The notes: a model not told the origin generated them from the sequence alone. Positions 1-8,735 are shown, counted from the stretch's first letter. The stretch is DNA of 64,000 nt from Deltaproteobacteria bacterium (GCA_020848545.1 JADLHZ010000044.1:186001-250000); one strand, 5' to 3'. Numbers and translations are program-made.

Positions 1-746
1 CGCCCTTCGGCAAGGCGTACCCCACGATCATCCAGACCGACGTCTTCGACGTGATCGACGTCGACTGGAAGAAGCAGCTCGTCGCGTTTCGCCACATCTA
101 CCGCTTGAGCGAGCGCGATCCGGCTGGGGTCGACGACGAGGGCAACGCGCTCGCGCACGCCGACGGCACGGCGTTGAAGCGCTGCGCGTACCCCGGCATG
201 AGCGACACGCCGTATGCGGGCTTGATCGTGGGCGTCTACGACATCGGCAACGACAAGCTGAAGGGCGCGTTTCAGATCTACGAGTCGACCCGGGGCGAGT
301 GCACCTCCGAAGAGAAGGCCGCCGAGCAGAAGCGCAGCGCCGAGCAGGTGCTGAAGTCGTTCGGGCTCGGGCCGAGCTCGCGCGCGCAGGTGTTGAAGCT
401 GCCGCCGCCAAAAGACGGCGTGCAGAGCTTCGTATTGCGATCGAAGGCGAAGAGCTACGAGCTCACGGCCACGAACGTGCGCCACGCGGCCGACGATCCG
501 CCGACCGTCTGCGGCAACGAAGCGATGGTGACGGCCGGCATCGTCAAGTACGGCGCGATGACGGTGTGGGTGCGCTGCCAGCGCGATCGTTACCGCAGCG
601 CGAGCGGCGGGGCGTTCACCTATCCGCTCGCGGTCATCGGCGACGGCCGCCTGCTCCTCGTCGAGAAGTTTCACCACAGCTCGTTCGAGACCGACGTGCC
701 GACGCGCGAGATGTGGTCGTTCTCGCGGATCTTGAAGTTGAAGTGA
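1..746 (+). CDS. Hypothetical protein, 5' end outside window
   Basis: The reading frame is open from base 3 to the stop at 746, so the true start lies before the window. The visible 247 residues show no motif I recognise. They contain alternating hydrophilic and beta-type segments and several cysteines (RCAYPG, GECTSEE, TVCGNE, VRCQRD), which would fit a folded extracytoplasmic domain, but no signal peptide can be judged because the N-terminus is missing. The stop codon overlaps the GTG start of the next gene (GTGA at 743-746), so the two are probably translationally coupled in one operon. Function unknown. Confidence 0.75.
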   Translation, partial: PFGKAYPTIIQTDVFDVIDVDWKKQLVAFRHIYRLSERDPAGVDDEGNALAHADGTALKRCAYPGMSDTPYAGLIVGVYDIGNDKLKGAFQIYESTRGECTSEEKAAEQKRSAEQVLKSFGLGPSSRAQVLKLPPPKDGVQSFVLRSKAKSYELTATNVRHAADDPPTVCGNEAMVTAGIVKYGAMTVWVRCQRDRYRSASGGAFTYPLAVIGDGRLLLVEKFHHSSFETDVPTREMWSFSRILKLK

Positions 747-1675
747 GCTACGTCGAACCGTTCGATCTTCACGGCGGCTTGCTGCTCCACGCCGACGCGC
801 CGAAGCGTCCGGAGCTCGCGTGCGAGTACGCGTTGAAGCGGGAGAAGAACGCGACGTCGTACGTGCTGCGGCTCGCGATCGCCGGTGAAGCGCGGATGTG
901 GTTTCGCATCGACGACTGGTGGAGCGCCGTCACGATGGCGCGCGCCGACGGCGAGGTGGCGATCGTCGATCCGATCCGCGCCGCGACCGTGCGCGAGACG
1001 AAGGACTGGCTGCGCTACTTCGCCGACGCGTTGATCCGCTCGCCGCGAACGCCCCTGCACCAAGGGACCTTCTGGCTGACCCCGCTCGTCGAGACGAAGC
1101 GGCACAAGCGGCTGCCGCCCTACGTGAAGCCGCTGACGGACGTCGGGCGAACGTTCGCCCGCGGCCGGGAGGTGTGGGAGCCGAAGCACTACGGCGCGAT
1201 CTGGCCGCTGCGGAGCGCGTCAAACAACGACTCGGGACGCGTGAAGATGTGGAGGAAGCACGCGCGCGCCGGAACGTTGCCGCCGATCCTCTTGCTCCTC
1301 GTCTCGCCGATCGAAGGCTACATCTTGCTCGACGGCCATGATCGCCTGCTCGCCGCGCTGCTCGAGCACAAGCGACCAGGGGCGATCGCGCTCGCACATC
1401 TCAGCGACGACGCGCGAAACGCCGGCCACTTGTCGTGGCAGCGCGCGCTCGAAGAGCAGCTCGCGAAGGCGCGCACCGAGCGCTTCTCACAGCAGACCAT
1501 CGAGCGCTTCAACCTGCAGCTGATCATGGCGCACGGCGCCGATCGCTACGAGGCGCGCACCCGGTGCTATCCGATGCGCGGCGGGCTCGCGGGCTTTCGC
1601 GCCGAGGTGAAGCGCGCCGTGAGCCATCCCGACATCGCTTCCGACCTCGCAGGCATTGCGCGGCGGCGGCGCTGA
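743..1675 (+). CDS. Hypothetical protein with ParB/Srx-like segment
   Basis: A 310-residue protein starting at a GTG that overlaps the previous stop. Around residues 180-215 it reads GTLPPILLLLV followed by ILLDGHDRLLAAL, which resembles the core of the ParB/sulfiredoxin fold, where a Gly-His-x-Arg loop sits in a nucleotide-binding site. The rest is charged and has no signal peptide or membrane segment. It lies directly downstream of, and overlaps, an unknown gene, and 16 bp upstream of an acyl-CoA ligase. The ParB-like resemblance is local and weak, so I do not assign an activity. It could equally be an uncharacterised soluble protein of this lineage. Confidence 0.7.
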   Translation: MSYVEPFDLHGGLLLHADAPKRPELACEYALKREKNATSYVLRLAIAGEARMWFRIDDWWSAVTMARADGEVAIVDPIRAATVRETKDWLRYFADALIRSPRTPLHQGTFWLTPLVETKRHKRLPPYVKPLTDVGRTFARGREVWEPKHYGAIWPLRSASNNDSGRVKMWRKHARAGTLPPILLLLVSPIEGYILLDGHDRLLAALLEHKRPGAIALAHLSDDARNAGHLSWQRALEEQLAKARTERFSQQTIERFNLQLIMAHGADRYEARTRCYPMRGGLAGFRAEVKRAVSHPDIASDLAGIARRRR

Positions 1676-1691
1676 CACTAAGTCGCTTGGC

Positions 1692-3350
1692 ATGAAGACC
1701 CACTTAGACTTCGTCTACGAGCATGAGACGCAGATCCCCGACCGGCCGTGGCTGACGCAACCGATGGGCGGCGGCGCGCTCGAAGAGTACACCTGGAAGC
1801 GCGGCATGGACGAAGCGCGGCGCATGGCGGCGCACCTCGGCACGCTCGGCTTCGCGCCGAAGACCAAGATCGCGATCTTCGCCAAGAACAACGCGTGGTG
1901 GCTGATCAGCGATCTGGCGATTTGGATGGCAGGGCACGTCTCGGTGCCGGTCTATCCGACGCTCGCCGCCGGCAGCATCAAGCAGATCCTGGAGCACAGC
2001 GAGGCGAAGCTCGTGATCGTCGGCAAGCTCGACGGCTTCAAGCTCATGGAGCCGGGGCTGCCCGCCGAGCTGCCGCGGATCGCCATGCCGCTCGCGCCGG
2101 CGGAGCTGAAGAACGCGACGCCCTGGAGAGAGATCATCGCGAAGACGGCGCCGCTCACCGGGACGCCGCGGCGCGCGCTCGATGATCTCGCGACGATCAT
2201 CTACACCTCCGGCAGCACCGGCGTGCCGAAGGGCGTGATGCACAGCTTTCGCACGATGGCCGCCGCGCAGAGGTTCACCGACCTCACGAGCCTGAAGCTC
2301 GACGATCGGTTGATCTCGTACTTGCCGCTCGCGCACGTCGCCGAGCGCGCGGTGTTGCAAACGACGAACTGCCAGGTCGGCTACCACGTGTACTTCGCCG
2401 AGGCGCTCGACACCTTCAACGTCGACGTCCGGCGCGCGCAGCCGACGGTGTTCGGCAGCGTGCCGCGGCTTTGGCTCAAGTTTCAGAGCGGCGTCTACGC
2501 GAAGATGCCGCCGAAGAAGCTCGCGCGCATGCTGAAGATCCCGATCTTGTCGCGCATCGTGAAGAAGAAGGTGCTCGACGCGCTCGGGCTCTACAACGTG
2601 CGCTGGGCGGTCACCGGCTCCGCGCCGACACCGAAGGAGCTCGTCGCGTTCTACACCGAGCTCGGCCTCAACATGTACGAGATGTACGGGATGACCGAGA
2701 ACTTCGCGGTCTCGCACTCGGCGCTGCCCGGGCAAGTGCGCTCCGGTTATATCGGTACGCCGCTGCCGGGCGTCGAGCAGAAGATCGGCCCGAACGACGA
2801 GGTGTTGGTGAAGAGCCCGGGCACCATGCTCGGGTACTACAAGGCCGACGCGCTCACGAAGGAGACGATCGACGCGGAGGGCTTCTTGCATACCGGCGAT
2901 CGCGGCGAGATCGACTCCGAGGGCCGCTTGAAGATCACCGGCCGCGTGAAGGAGCAGTTCAAGACGAGCAAGGGAAAGTACGTGGCGCCGGCGCCGATCG
3001 AGAACCGCCTGCTCGCGTACCCCGATCTCGAGCAAGCGTGCGTGTCGGGAGCAGACATGGCGCAGCCGTACGCGCTCGTGGTGCTCGCCGAGCACATTCG
3101 CAAGAGCGACCGCGTGAAGTCGGAGCGGGCAGCGATCGGCAAAGCGCTCGAAGCCTACGTGGCGAAGCTGAACCAGGAGCTCGACCCCCACGAGCAGCTC
3201 GAGAAGGTGGTGGTCATGGCGGACGAGTGGACCGTGGACAACGGCCTGCTCACGCCGACCCTGAAGCTCAAGCGGGCGGCGATCGAGGCCCGCTACGCCC
3301 CGAATGTGCCGGCTTGGTACGCGCAAAAGGATCACGTGATCTGGGCCTAG
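1692..3350 (+). CDS. Long-chain acyl-CoA ligase family (AMP-forming)
   Basis: A 552-residue member of the adenylate-forming (ANL) superfamily, which activates a carboxylate with ATP and normally transfers it to CoA. The phosphate-binding loop TSGSTGVPKG lies near residues 171-180, the A5 motif MYGMTE near 331, and the A7 TGDRGE motif near 401. The C-terminal hinge and lysine segment (KITGRVKEQFKTSKGKYV) resembles the FACL/ACSBG-type fatty acyl-CoA synthetases. It is cytoplasmic, with no signal peptide. The ATG at 1692 is preferred over an upstream GTG because family homology begins there. The substrate is inferred only from overall similarity; a medium- or long-chain fatty acid is the likeliest. 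It stands alone before a promoter gap. Confidence 0.85.
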   Translation: MKTHLDFVYEHETQIPDRPWLTQPMGGGALEEYTWKRGMDEARRMAAHLGTLGFAPKTKIAIFAKNNAWWLISDLAIWMAGHVSVPVYPTLAAGSIKQILEHSEAKLVIVGKLDGFKLMEPGLPAELPRIAMPLAPAELKNATPWREIIAKTAPLTGTPRRALDDLATIIYTSGSTGVPKGVMHSFRTMAAAQRFTDLTSLKLDDRLISYLPLAHVAERAVLQTTNCQVGYHVYFAEALDTFNVDVRRAQPTVFGSVPRLWLKFQSGVYAKMPPKKLARMLKIPILSRIVKKKVLDALGLYNVRWAVTGSAPTPKELVAFYTELGLNMYEMYGMTENFAVSHSALPGQVRSGYIGTPLPGVEQKIGPNDEVLVKSPGTMLGYYKADALTKETIDAEGFLHTGDRGEIDSEGRLKITGRVKEQFKTSKGKYVAPAPIENRLLAYPDLEQACVSGADMAQPYALVVLAEHIRKSDRVKSERAAIGKALEAYVAKLNQELDPHEQLEKVVVMADEWTVDNGLLTPTLKLKRAAIEARYAPNVPAWYAQKDHVIWA

Positions 3351-3442
3351 ACCAGGCCTAGACCTGGCCGTGCACGTGGCCATGGGCGTAGCCGGCAGTT
3401 TTCCCTTCCTTCGTTCTCGAACTCTGCTAAGGGAAGCCACCC

Positions 3443-4843
3443 ATGCCTGGCGTGCACCGCATCCTGGCTGTATCGATCGCTGTCGCAGCGCTGCCTGGGT
3501 GTTTGCTCGACGGCGCCAAAGACGCCTGCGAAACCGACGATCACTGCACTGAAGGACGCGTCTGCAGCGTTGGCTTGTGTGTCGATCCGAGCACGCTCGT
3601 CTTGCCCCAGCCGCAAGCCGCGACGGCCGATCCGGTCGACGCCGATCCGAAGAACGTCTTCGCGCTGACGACGACGGATCCCGCCGCCTCCGCCGCCGAG
3701 CTCACGCCCTTTTTGGCGTTGACGAAGAACCGTCAGGTCGTCGCGTTCGGCGACACCTACTTCACCTCAGGCGGCATGAACGAGCTGAAGGCGCGCCTCG
3801 TCCGCGCGCTCGTCACCCAGCAAGGCTATCGAGCGATCGCGTTGACGACGGCGTGGCGTGAAGCCGAGGCGGCCGGCGAGTACCTCGAGCGTTGCACCGG
3901 CGACGCGTCGGCGGTGCTCGATCATTTGTCGGACATTTATCAGGACGTGACGGTGCGCAATCTGCTCGTGTGGCTCTGCGACTTCAACAAGACCCACAAG
4001 GTCGACCCGGTGCGCGTGTTCGGCTTCGACATCGTGCAGCCATGGTTGGACGTCGACGAGCTCGAGGACTTCGCCGCGAGCACGCCCGGCATTCCTCCGG
4101 GCCTCGCCGATCGCCTCGCGCAGTGCAGCAGCTCGACCTTCAAGAACGAGCAGGACTTCCTCGGGTCGCAGGAGCTGGCGAAGACGCTCGCCGGCGAGAC
4201 GCCCATTCAGCAGACGCGCTACGACGCGTGCATGCAGGAGCTGCAAGCGCTGAAGGCCGTGCTCGACGCCCGCGGCGGCGAGTCTGCGTTCCACGCACGG
4301 GCGGCGATCGAGAGCTTTCGCGCGTGGGAGTCGTACGTGTATCTGCGCTCGAACGGCAAAGCGGCTGCGGCCTTCGACGCGTGGGAGCAAGGCAACGTGG
4401 CGCTGCTCGATCTCTATCGCCTGCGCAGCGGCGAGGGCACGAAGACGGTGATCTTCGCGCACGCGGTATCGGTGGCGCGGGCGACGGGCGACATCGCGGG
4501 CTACAAGGGCGCCAAGTCGCTCGGTGCGACGCTGCAGCGAAAGCTCGGCGACGCCTACCTGCCCATCGCGGTGATGGCGTACGACATGGGGACGCGCTTG
4601 CAGGGCAACGAACGTCCGGAGCGGCCGACCGCCGCGTATGCGATCGAGCGCCGCTTCGACGAGCGCGCGAGCGACCTCGACGTGCCAGGCTTGTTCGTGG
4701 CGCTCGACGAGGAAGTCACCGATGCGACGCTGCTCGCGCCGGGCACCTTGTACGAGCTCGGCGGCTTGGCGATGGATCCGTACCGGCAGTTCGGCGCGAT
4801 GTGCTTTCTATCGAAGAGCGCCGCCATGTCCTTCGCGCGCTGA
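3443..4843 (+). CDS. Erythromycin-esterase-like lipoprotein, catalytic site altered
   Basis: A 466-residue predicted lipoprotein: a short signal peptide ends in the lipobox LPGC, followed by a Cys-rich segment (CETDDHC, RVCSVGLC) common in myxobacterial surface lipoproteins. From about residue 95 it follows the erythromycin esterase (EreA/EreB-like) pattern: VVAFGDTYFTSGG, then RALVTQQGYRAIALTTAWREA and a later NLLVWLCDFN segment. In active family members the first motif is normally GE-x-T-H-G with a catalytic Glu and His. Here it reads GDTYFTSG and both are replaced, so macrolide hydrolysis is unlikely. An outer-membrane anchored binding or structural role is an inference. The ATG at 3443 follows the weak ribosome site GGGAAG. 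Confidence 0.7.
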   Translation: MPGVHRILAVSIAVAALPGCLLDGAKDACETDDHCTEGRVCSVGLCVDPSTLVLPQPQAATADPVDADPKNVFALTTTDPAASAAELTPFLALTKNRQVVAFGDTYFTSGGMNELKARLVRALVTQQGYRAIALTTAWREAEAAGEYLERCTGDASAVLDHLSDIYQDVTVRNLLVWLCDFNKTHKVDPVRVFGFDIVQPWLDVDELEDFAASTPGIPPGLADRLAQCSSSTFKNEQDFLGSQELAKTLAGETPIQQTRYDACMQELQALKAVLDARGGESAFHARAAIESFRAWESYVYLRSNGKAAAAFDAWEQGNVALLDLYRLRSGEGTKTVIFAHAVSVARATGDIAGYKGAKSLGATLQRKLGDAYLPIAVMAYDMGTRLQGNERPERPTAAYAIERRFDERASDLDVPGLFVALDEEVTDATLLAPGTLYELGGLAMDPYRQFGAMCFLSKSAAMSFAR

Positions 4844-4930
4844 TCGTCTTCACGTTTCCGTGGCCGTCGCCGTCGCCGATCCGGGCCGTCGCACGCTTCT
4901 GTGATCATGCGCGGCCCCGCTGGCTCCTAG

Positions 4931-5091
4931 GCGCGGTCCTTCCCTTCGCTCCCCCTGGTCTGCCGTTCGGCTGACGTTGCTGCTGCCACTTTGGGTCGCA
5001 GCTCCGTGCTCCGATCGCGCTTTCGCATGCTCCGGCGGGAGCGGGTGTCGCGCTTCGAACGTGGGCTTCGTGGCCGCCTCATGTCGCGCGC
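4931..5091 (+). repeat. Left inverted repeat of the RAYT element
   Basis: This non-coding stretch matches the reverse complement of 6270-6430 over its full length with scattered mismatches and a few gaps. Within it, 5029-5042 forms a perfect small hairpin (GCTCC, loop GGCG, GGAGC). From 5092 to 5292 I see no gene, only an AT-rich TTTTATATATAAG stretch at 5273-5285 just before the transposase start, which may carry its promoter. Bases 4844-4930 hold nothing recognisable. Confidence 0.6.
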
Positions 5092-5292
5092 GGAGGTGTG
5101 TCGTGCTCGTCGCGCCGTGCCTTTGCGCGCGCGACGGGGGCACGTCGGCAAAGACAGCTACCAGGAGTGAACGTCTTCGCTCGCGCACGGGTCCACGGGG
5201 CGACTGTCAGCGATGTATCCGGTCTGTACCCTCGTGTTCTTTTGCGTTTGCCCTTGCCTTTTTCGTCGTCATTTTATATATAAGCTGAAATT

Positions 5293-6081
5293 ATGAAGCG
5301 TGTCCAGAGCCAAACGTTGTTGCCATTCGGCCGTCGCGAGCGCGTGGTGAATCGTCAGATCGCGCAGCGCATGTCTGGGAAGAAAGTCACGCGCGGGCCG
5401 GGACGGCCGAAGTCGTCGACGCGGTTGCCGCACGTGGCGCGTGAGGTGCTGGGGGAGAAGACGGCCGTGCACGTCACGATGCGGTGTTGTCGCACCGCAC
5501 CGGCGTTGCGGACGCGGCGGCATTTTGCGTTGTTGAAGCGCGCGTTTGGGAAGCATGGCGGGCAGGGCGGCTTTCGCGTGATCCACTTCGCGGTGCTCGG
5601 CGATCACGTGCACCTCTTATGCGAAGCAGACAGCAAGCAGTGGCTCACGCGCGGAATGCGGGCGTTGGCGATCAGCATCGCGCGCTTGCTGAACGTCGAT
5701 GGGGTGCGCAAAGCGGGTGGTTCGCTCGACCCGCGTCACGGCGAATGGAGCGCGCGACGAGGGTGGATCGGACAGATCTTCGCCGAGCGCTACGATGCGC
5801 ACGTCCTGGCGACGCCGACCGAGATCGCGAACTGTCTGACGTATTTGTTCGACAACGCGAAGAACCACTTCGGCCAGGTCAACGAAGCCCGCATTTGTGT
5901 GCTCCGTGCAGACGGTCGCAAGCGCTATCTCGTCGCCGACACCTTCACTTCCTTCGCGCTGCTTCACGCATCACGTGCGCCTCAGCGCGACGGCACCGAG
6001 GAGCTCACGTTGCCGAACCCACGCGGTTTCCTGCTCGGCCGCGCGATCCGCCAACAAGTGTGGGCCACGAGGCGCAGTTAG
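5293..6081 (+). CDS. REP-associated tyrosine transposase (Y1/HUH family)
   Basis: A 262-residue protein of the IS200/REP-type single-strand transposase family. These enzymes cut and join DNA at hairpins through a tyrosine, using a metal held by a His-hydrophobe-His pair. The pair is visible as HVHLL in FAVLGDHVHLLCEA near residue 100. The likely nucleophile tyrosine is in NCLTYLFDNAKNH near residue 185. VHVTMRC near residue 58 is the typical first strand of the fold. The N-terminal 50 residues are basic (RGPGRPK) and may contact DNA. The gene is flanked by inverted repeats, the arrangement expected if the protein acts on them. The start ATG at 5293 follows an AT-rich stretch. All catalytic residues appear intact. 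Confidence 0.8.
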   Translation: MKRVQSQTLLPFGRRERVVNRQIAQRMSGKKVTRGPGRPKSSTRLPHVAREVLGEKTAVHVTMRCCRTAPALRTRRHFALLKRAFGKHGGQGGFRVIHFAVLGDHVHLLCEADSKQWLTRGMRALAISIARLLNVDGVRKAGGSLDPRHGEWSARRGWIGQIFAERYDAHVLATPTEIANCLTYLFDNAKNHFGQVNEARICVLRADGRKRYLVADTFTSFALLHASRAPQRDGTEELTLPNPRGFLLGRAIRQQVWATRRS

Positions 6082-6104
6082 TCCGCGAAAAGCGTCCGGG
6101 AAAA

Positions 6105-6172
6105 CGGTCCGGGAAGGTTGACTCGAAAGGGTCCGGGACATTTCGAAAAGTGGACCGGGCGAAGCGGTGGGC
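6105..6172. repeat. Short GTCCGGGA-type repeats after the transposase
   Basis: Directly after the transposase stop the non-coding strand carries CGTCCGGGA, GGTCCGGGA, GGTCCGGGA and then GGACCGGGC/GGACCGGGA in the opposite sense within about 90 bp. No gene is supported between 6082 and 6269. The repeats may be remnants of hairpin units acted on by the transposase; that is inference. Confidence 0.4.
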
Positions 6173-6269
6173 GAAGCGGACCGGGAGCGTTGCGAGCCGG
6201 CCGGCGTTGCCTCGGCGCCCCGCGCTCCGGTCGCGCGCCCTACATATGGCGTGACAGGCACTAACCGCG

Positions 6270-6430
6270 TCGCGCGCGACATGAGGCGGCCGCGGAGCGT
6301 GCGTTCGGAGCACCGCGACCAACTTCCGCCGGAGCATGCCGGTGTGCGATCGCAGCTCGGAGTCGCGACCCGAAGTGGCAGAAGCAACACGTCACGCAAC
6401 GACGACGAAGCCTAACGAAGGAAGGACCGC
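6270..6430 (-). repeat. Right inverted repeat of the RAYT element
   Basis: Reverse-complement partner of 4931-5091. The best blocks are around 6277-6297 and 6328-6341. It ends 21 bp before the stop of the DUF1444 gene. No coding function is supported here. Confidence 0.6.
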
Positions 6431-6451
6431 TCCCGCAGCTGTCTGAATTCT

Positions 6452-7315
6452 TCACCGTTGAAAACGCACGAGGTACGGCTCCCACTTGCCACCGCGACGC
6501 ACGAGCCACTGCTGCGACACGGGATAGCTCACGCTGTCGCCGCTGAGCCGCTGCATCGACGCGCGCATCGACGCCATCCCGGCTTCGGACTGCGTGCCGG
6601 TGTAGAGGATCACGTCGCGCGTCGGGACCGCGGCGACGAGCTCGCCTTCGATGCCTTTCGCGGCGTTGTCCCAAACGTCGTCGAGCAAGAGCAACGAAGC
6701 CTCGAAGCTGCCGCCGGCCGTCAGCATGTAGGCGGCCTCGCCGTGGCGCTCGATCTTCGGCAGCACGCGGCGCAGGTTCGCGATCGCCAACGCCCGCAGC
6801 TCCGCGGCCGGCACAGCGAGCGCCGCGAGCTCCTTGTCGCTCACGTACGCGATGCCCTTCGGCTGATCGATCGCGTAGACGATCCAGAGATCGGCGGCGA
6901 GCCGTTCGCCGCTGAGCTTCCCGCCTCGCGCCGCCATCCTCTCGTTGGCGCCGCGCACGTAGATGTCGTCTTTGATCATGGGAATGACGGTCTCGCGCGA
7001 GGGCTTCACTTCGCTGGTGCCGGCGAGGGCGGCGATGCGGTCCTCGATCGCAGTCTTGCGCTTGGCCGGATCGTCTTTGCTCTCGGCCCACGCGTTATCG
7101 AGGAAGAATTTGCGCCATTGGCCGCCGACCACGACGCTCAGCTCGAGCTCGCCGGTGACGGTGACCGTCGCGTTCGGAAGCGCCTCTCGGACCATGTCGG
7201 CGGCGATCGCGGTGAAGCGGGCGGCGTCGAGCTCCGTGCTTTCGAGCGGCTTGCTCTTCGGGAGCAGCGCGAAGGCGGCAGCAGCAAGGATGACGACGAC
7301 GGCGAGGGCTCTCAT
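6452..7315 (-). CDS. DUF1444 (YtpQ-like) protein, membrane anchored
   Basis: A 287-residue protein with an N-terminal hydrophobic segment (MRALAVVVILAAAAFALLP) that is a signal anchor or uncleaved signal peptide. The remainder follows the DUF1444/YtpQ pattern: LWIVYAIDQPKGIAYVSDKEL, then LRALAIANLRRVLPKIE and a C-terminal SQQWLVRRGGKWEPYLVRF. The molecular role of this family is not established. The ATG at 7315 is preferred because the hydrophobic segment starts there; an upstream TTG would add six residues. It is transcribed away from the preceding transposon-like unit and follows the ExeA-like ATPase gene on the same strand, 52 bp downstream. Confidence 0.65.
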   Translation of the reverse strand: MRALAVVVILAAAAFALLPKSKPLESTELDAARFTAIAADMVREALPNATVTVTGELELSVVVGGQWRKFFLDNAWAESKDDPAKRKTAIEDRIAALAGTSEVKPSRETVIPMIKDDIYVRGANERMAARGGKLSGERLAADLWIVYAIDQPKGIAYVSDKELAALAVPAAELRALAIANLRRVLPKIERHGEAAYMLTAGGSFEASLLLLDDVWDNAAKGIEGELVAAVPTRDVILYTGTQSEAGMASMRASMQRLSGDSVSYPVSQQWLVRRGGKWEPYLVRFQR

Positions 7316-7367
7316 GCGGCGTGCGGCTAACACGCGCGTACGACTGCCGACAGGACAAAGATCCCGG

Positions 7368-8735
7368 CTAGCCGATCGGCTTCTTGATCTGTGCCAGCAA
7401 CGAATCGATCTCGTCGAGGTTCACTGTGGTCTTCTTGAGCGACGACGCCGGCTTCGGCGGCGGCCGCGGCGGCGGGGCGTCGTCGTCCGTCTCGAAGGCG
7501 GAGAGCATCGGTGACGGCTGCTCTTCCGGCGCCACGAGCGTCGCTTGCGGCTTCGGTGTGGGCTTCGGCGGCGGCGCCGGCGCCTTCATGTTCACCGTGA
7601 CGGCGGGCGGCGCGCTCGCGGCGACGGGCGCCGGAGGTGGCTTCGCCACGGGGTTCGAAACGGGGTTCGAAACGGGGTTCGAAACCGGCCGCGGCGGTGG
7701 AGCCGCGGCGGCGGGGCGGGGCGCGGCGACGGGAGACGCGGCGGCAGCCGGCGGCGCGGAGGGCGGCGCCAGCGTCGGTTTTCCCGGCGCTGCACTGACC
7801 GGCGCTTTCTCCGCGGGCTTCGGCGCCGCTTTCGGTGTCGTCGCAGCGGGAACCGGCGGCGACGGCGGCGCCGGTTCGTGGGAGAAGTCACCGGCGGCTT
7901 CTTCGTAGTCCTTCGGATCGATCCCGAGGTTGTCGACGACCTCGAGCACGAGCGGCGCGTCGATCTGCGTCTGCCCGGCCAAGAACGCCTCCATCAGCGT
8001 GTTGTCGCAGAGCGCGTTGATCAAGCGCGGGGTGCCGGCGGTCGCGTCGTAGATCACGTCGAGCGCGGCCATCGTGTAGATCGGGGTCGTGGCGCCGGCG
8101 AGGTGCAGGCGGTGCTGAATATAGCGCTCGGTCGACTCGCGCGAGAGGCCCTCCAAGCGGAACTTCAAGGCCACGCGTTGCTTCAATGGGGGATCGAGCT
8201 TCATGATCCGATCGATCTCCGGCAGGCCGAAGAACACGATCGAGAGCAGCTTGCGCTCGGGCACCTCGAGGTTGAGCAGGCCGCGGAACTCTTCCATGAG
8301 CTCGCGCGTCGCCAGCATCTGCGCTTCGTCGATGAGCACGACCGCCTTCTTACCGGCCTGGTAGATCTCGACGAGGCGCTGATAGAGCTGCGACAACAAC
8401 GCGAGCTTCTCTTCGTGCGGCTCGACGACGCCGAGCTGCATCGCGATGCGGCGCAGCAACCACGACGCGTCGACGCCCGAGTGGATGATGACGAGGAGCG
8501 CCGCTTCGTACTCGGTGTCTGGCAACGAATCGAGTAAGCGGCGGGCGAGCGTGGTCTTGCCGGTGCCGATGCCGCCGATCACGATGCAGAGGCCCTTCAT
8601 GCCGGAGAGCGCGAAGCCGAGCCGCGTCAATGCTTGTTTGTGCTGCTCGCTCTCATAATAGAAGCGTGCGACCGGGGCGTTCGAGAACGGCTCGCCAGAG
8701 AGCCCGAAATGGCTGAGATAGCTCGACCCCTGCAT
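7368..8735 (-). CDS. ExeA/GspA-like AAA ATPase with Pro/Ala-rich tail
   Basis: A 455-residue protein. Residues 1-275 form an ExeA/GspA-type ATPase: the start YLSHFGLSGEPFSNAP is the hallmark of this family, Walker A is GGIGTGKTT near residue 53, and Walker B is VVLIDEAQ near 131. In type II secretion systems ExeA helps place the secretin through the cell wall; here no GspB/ExeB or secretin gene is nearby, so the partner is unknown. Residues 285-425 are a Pro/Ala/Lys-rich linker including a VSNP tandem repeat, and the end (KKTTVNLDEIDSLLAQIKKP) looks like a short docking helix. The linker is much longer than needed for the ATPase. It diverges from the hydrolase gene at 8777. Confidence 0.8.
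   Translation of the reverse strand: MQGSSYLSHFGLSGEPFSNAPVARFYYESEQHKQALTRLGFALSGMKGLCIVIGGIGTGKTTLARRLLDSLPDTEYEAALLVIIHSGVDASWLLRRIAMQLGVVEPHEEKLALLSQLYQRLVEIYQAGKKAVVLIDEAQMLATRELMEEFRGLLNLEVPERKLLSIVFFGLPEIDRIMKLDPPLKQRVALKFRLEGLSRESTERYIQHRLHLAGATTPIYTMAALDVIYDATAGTPRLINALCDNTLMEAFLAGQTQIDAPLVLEVVDNLGIDPKDYEEAAGDFSHEPAPPSPPVPAATTPKAAPKPAEKAPVSAAPGKPTLAPPSAPPAAAASPVAAPRPAAAAPPPRPVSNPVSNPVSNPVAKPPPAPVAASAPPAVTVNMKAPAPPPKPTPKPQATLVAPEEQPSPMLSAFETDDDAPPPRPPPKPASSLKKTTVNLDEIDSLLAQIKKPIG
7649..7684. repeat. 12-bp tandem repeat in the ATPase linker
   Basis: Three exact copies of CGGGGTTCGAAA in tandem, in frame, encoding the repeated Pro-Val-Ser-Asn of the ATPase linker. Copy number could vary by slippage without breaking the frame. 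Confidence 0.85.

Larger units (their letters stand above)
4931..6430. mobile_element. REP-associated tyrosine transposase element with long inverted repeats
   Basis: A 1.5-kb unit made of one Y1/HUH transposase gene between two diverged inverted copies of about 160 bp. The outer boundaries read GCGGTCCTTC on both sides, inverted. Inside, the copies share exact blocks GCATGCTCCGGCGG and a 21-bp block ending in the ATGTCGCGCGCG type sequence. It separates the Ere-like lipoprotein from the DUF1444 gene and no other gene is found in it. No target duplication was seen. It may be an immobile domesticated REPtron-type unit rather than an active transposon. Confidence 0.6.

Noticed and set aside
1704-3440. 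Long leftward frame opposite the acyl-CoA ligase
   Set aside because: It is an antisense frame produced by GC-rich third positions; Arg/His-rich and without any domain, as are the other long antisense frames in the window.
3443-4843. Calling this a macrolide resistance gene
   Set aside because: The catalytic Glu/His motif of erythromycin esterases is replaced, and the protein is a lipid-anchored surface type.
5098-5283. Short rightward frames between the left repeat and the transposase
   Set aside because: No start signal and composition of non-coding repeat sequence.
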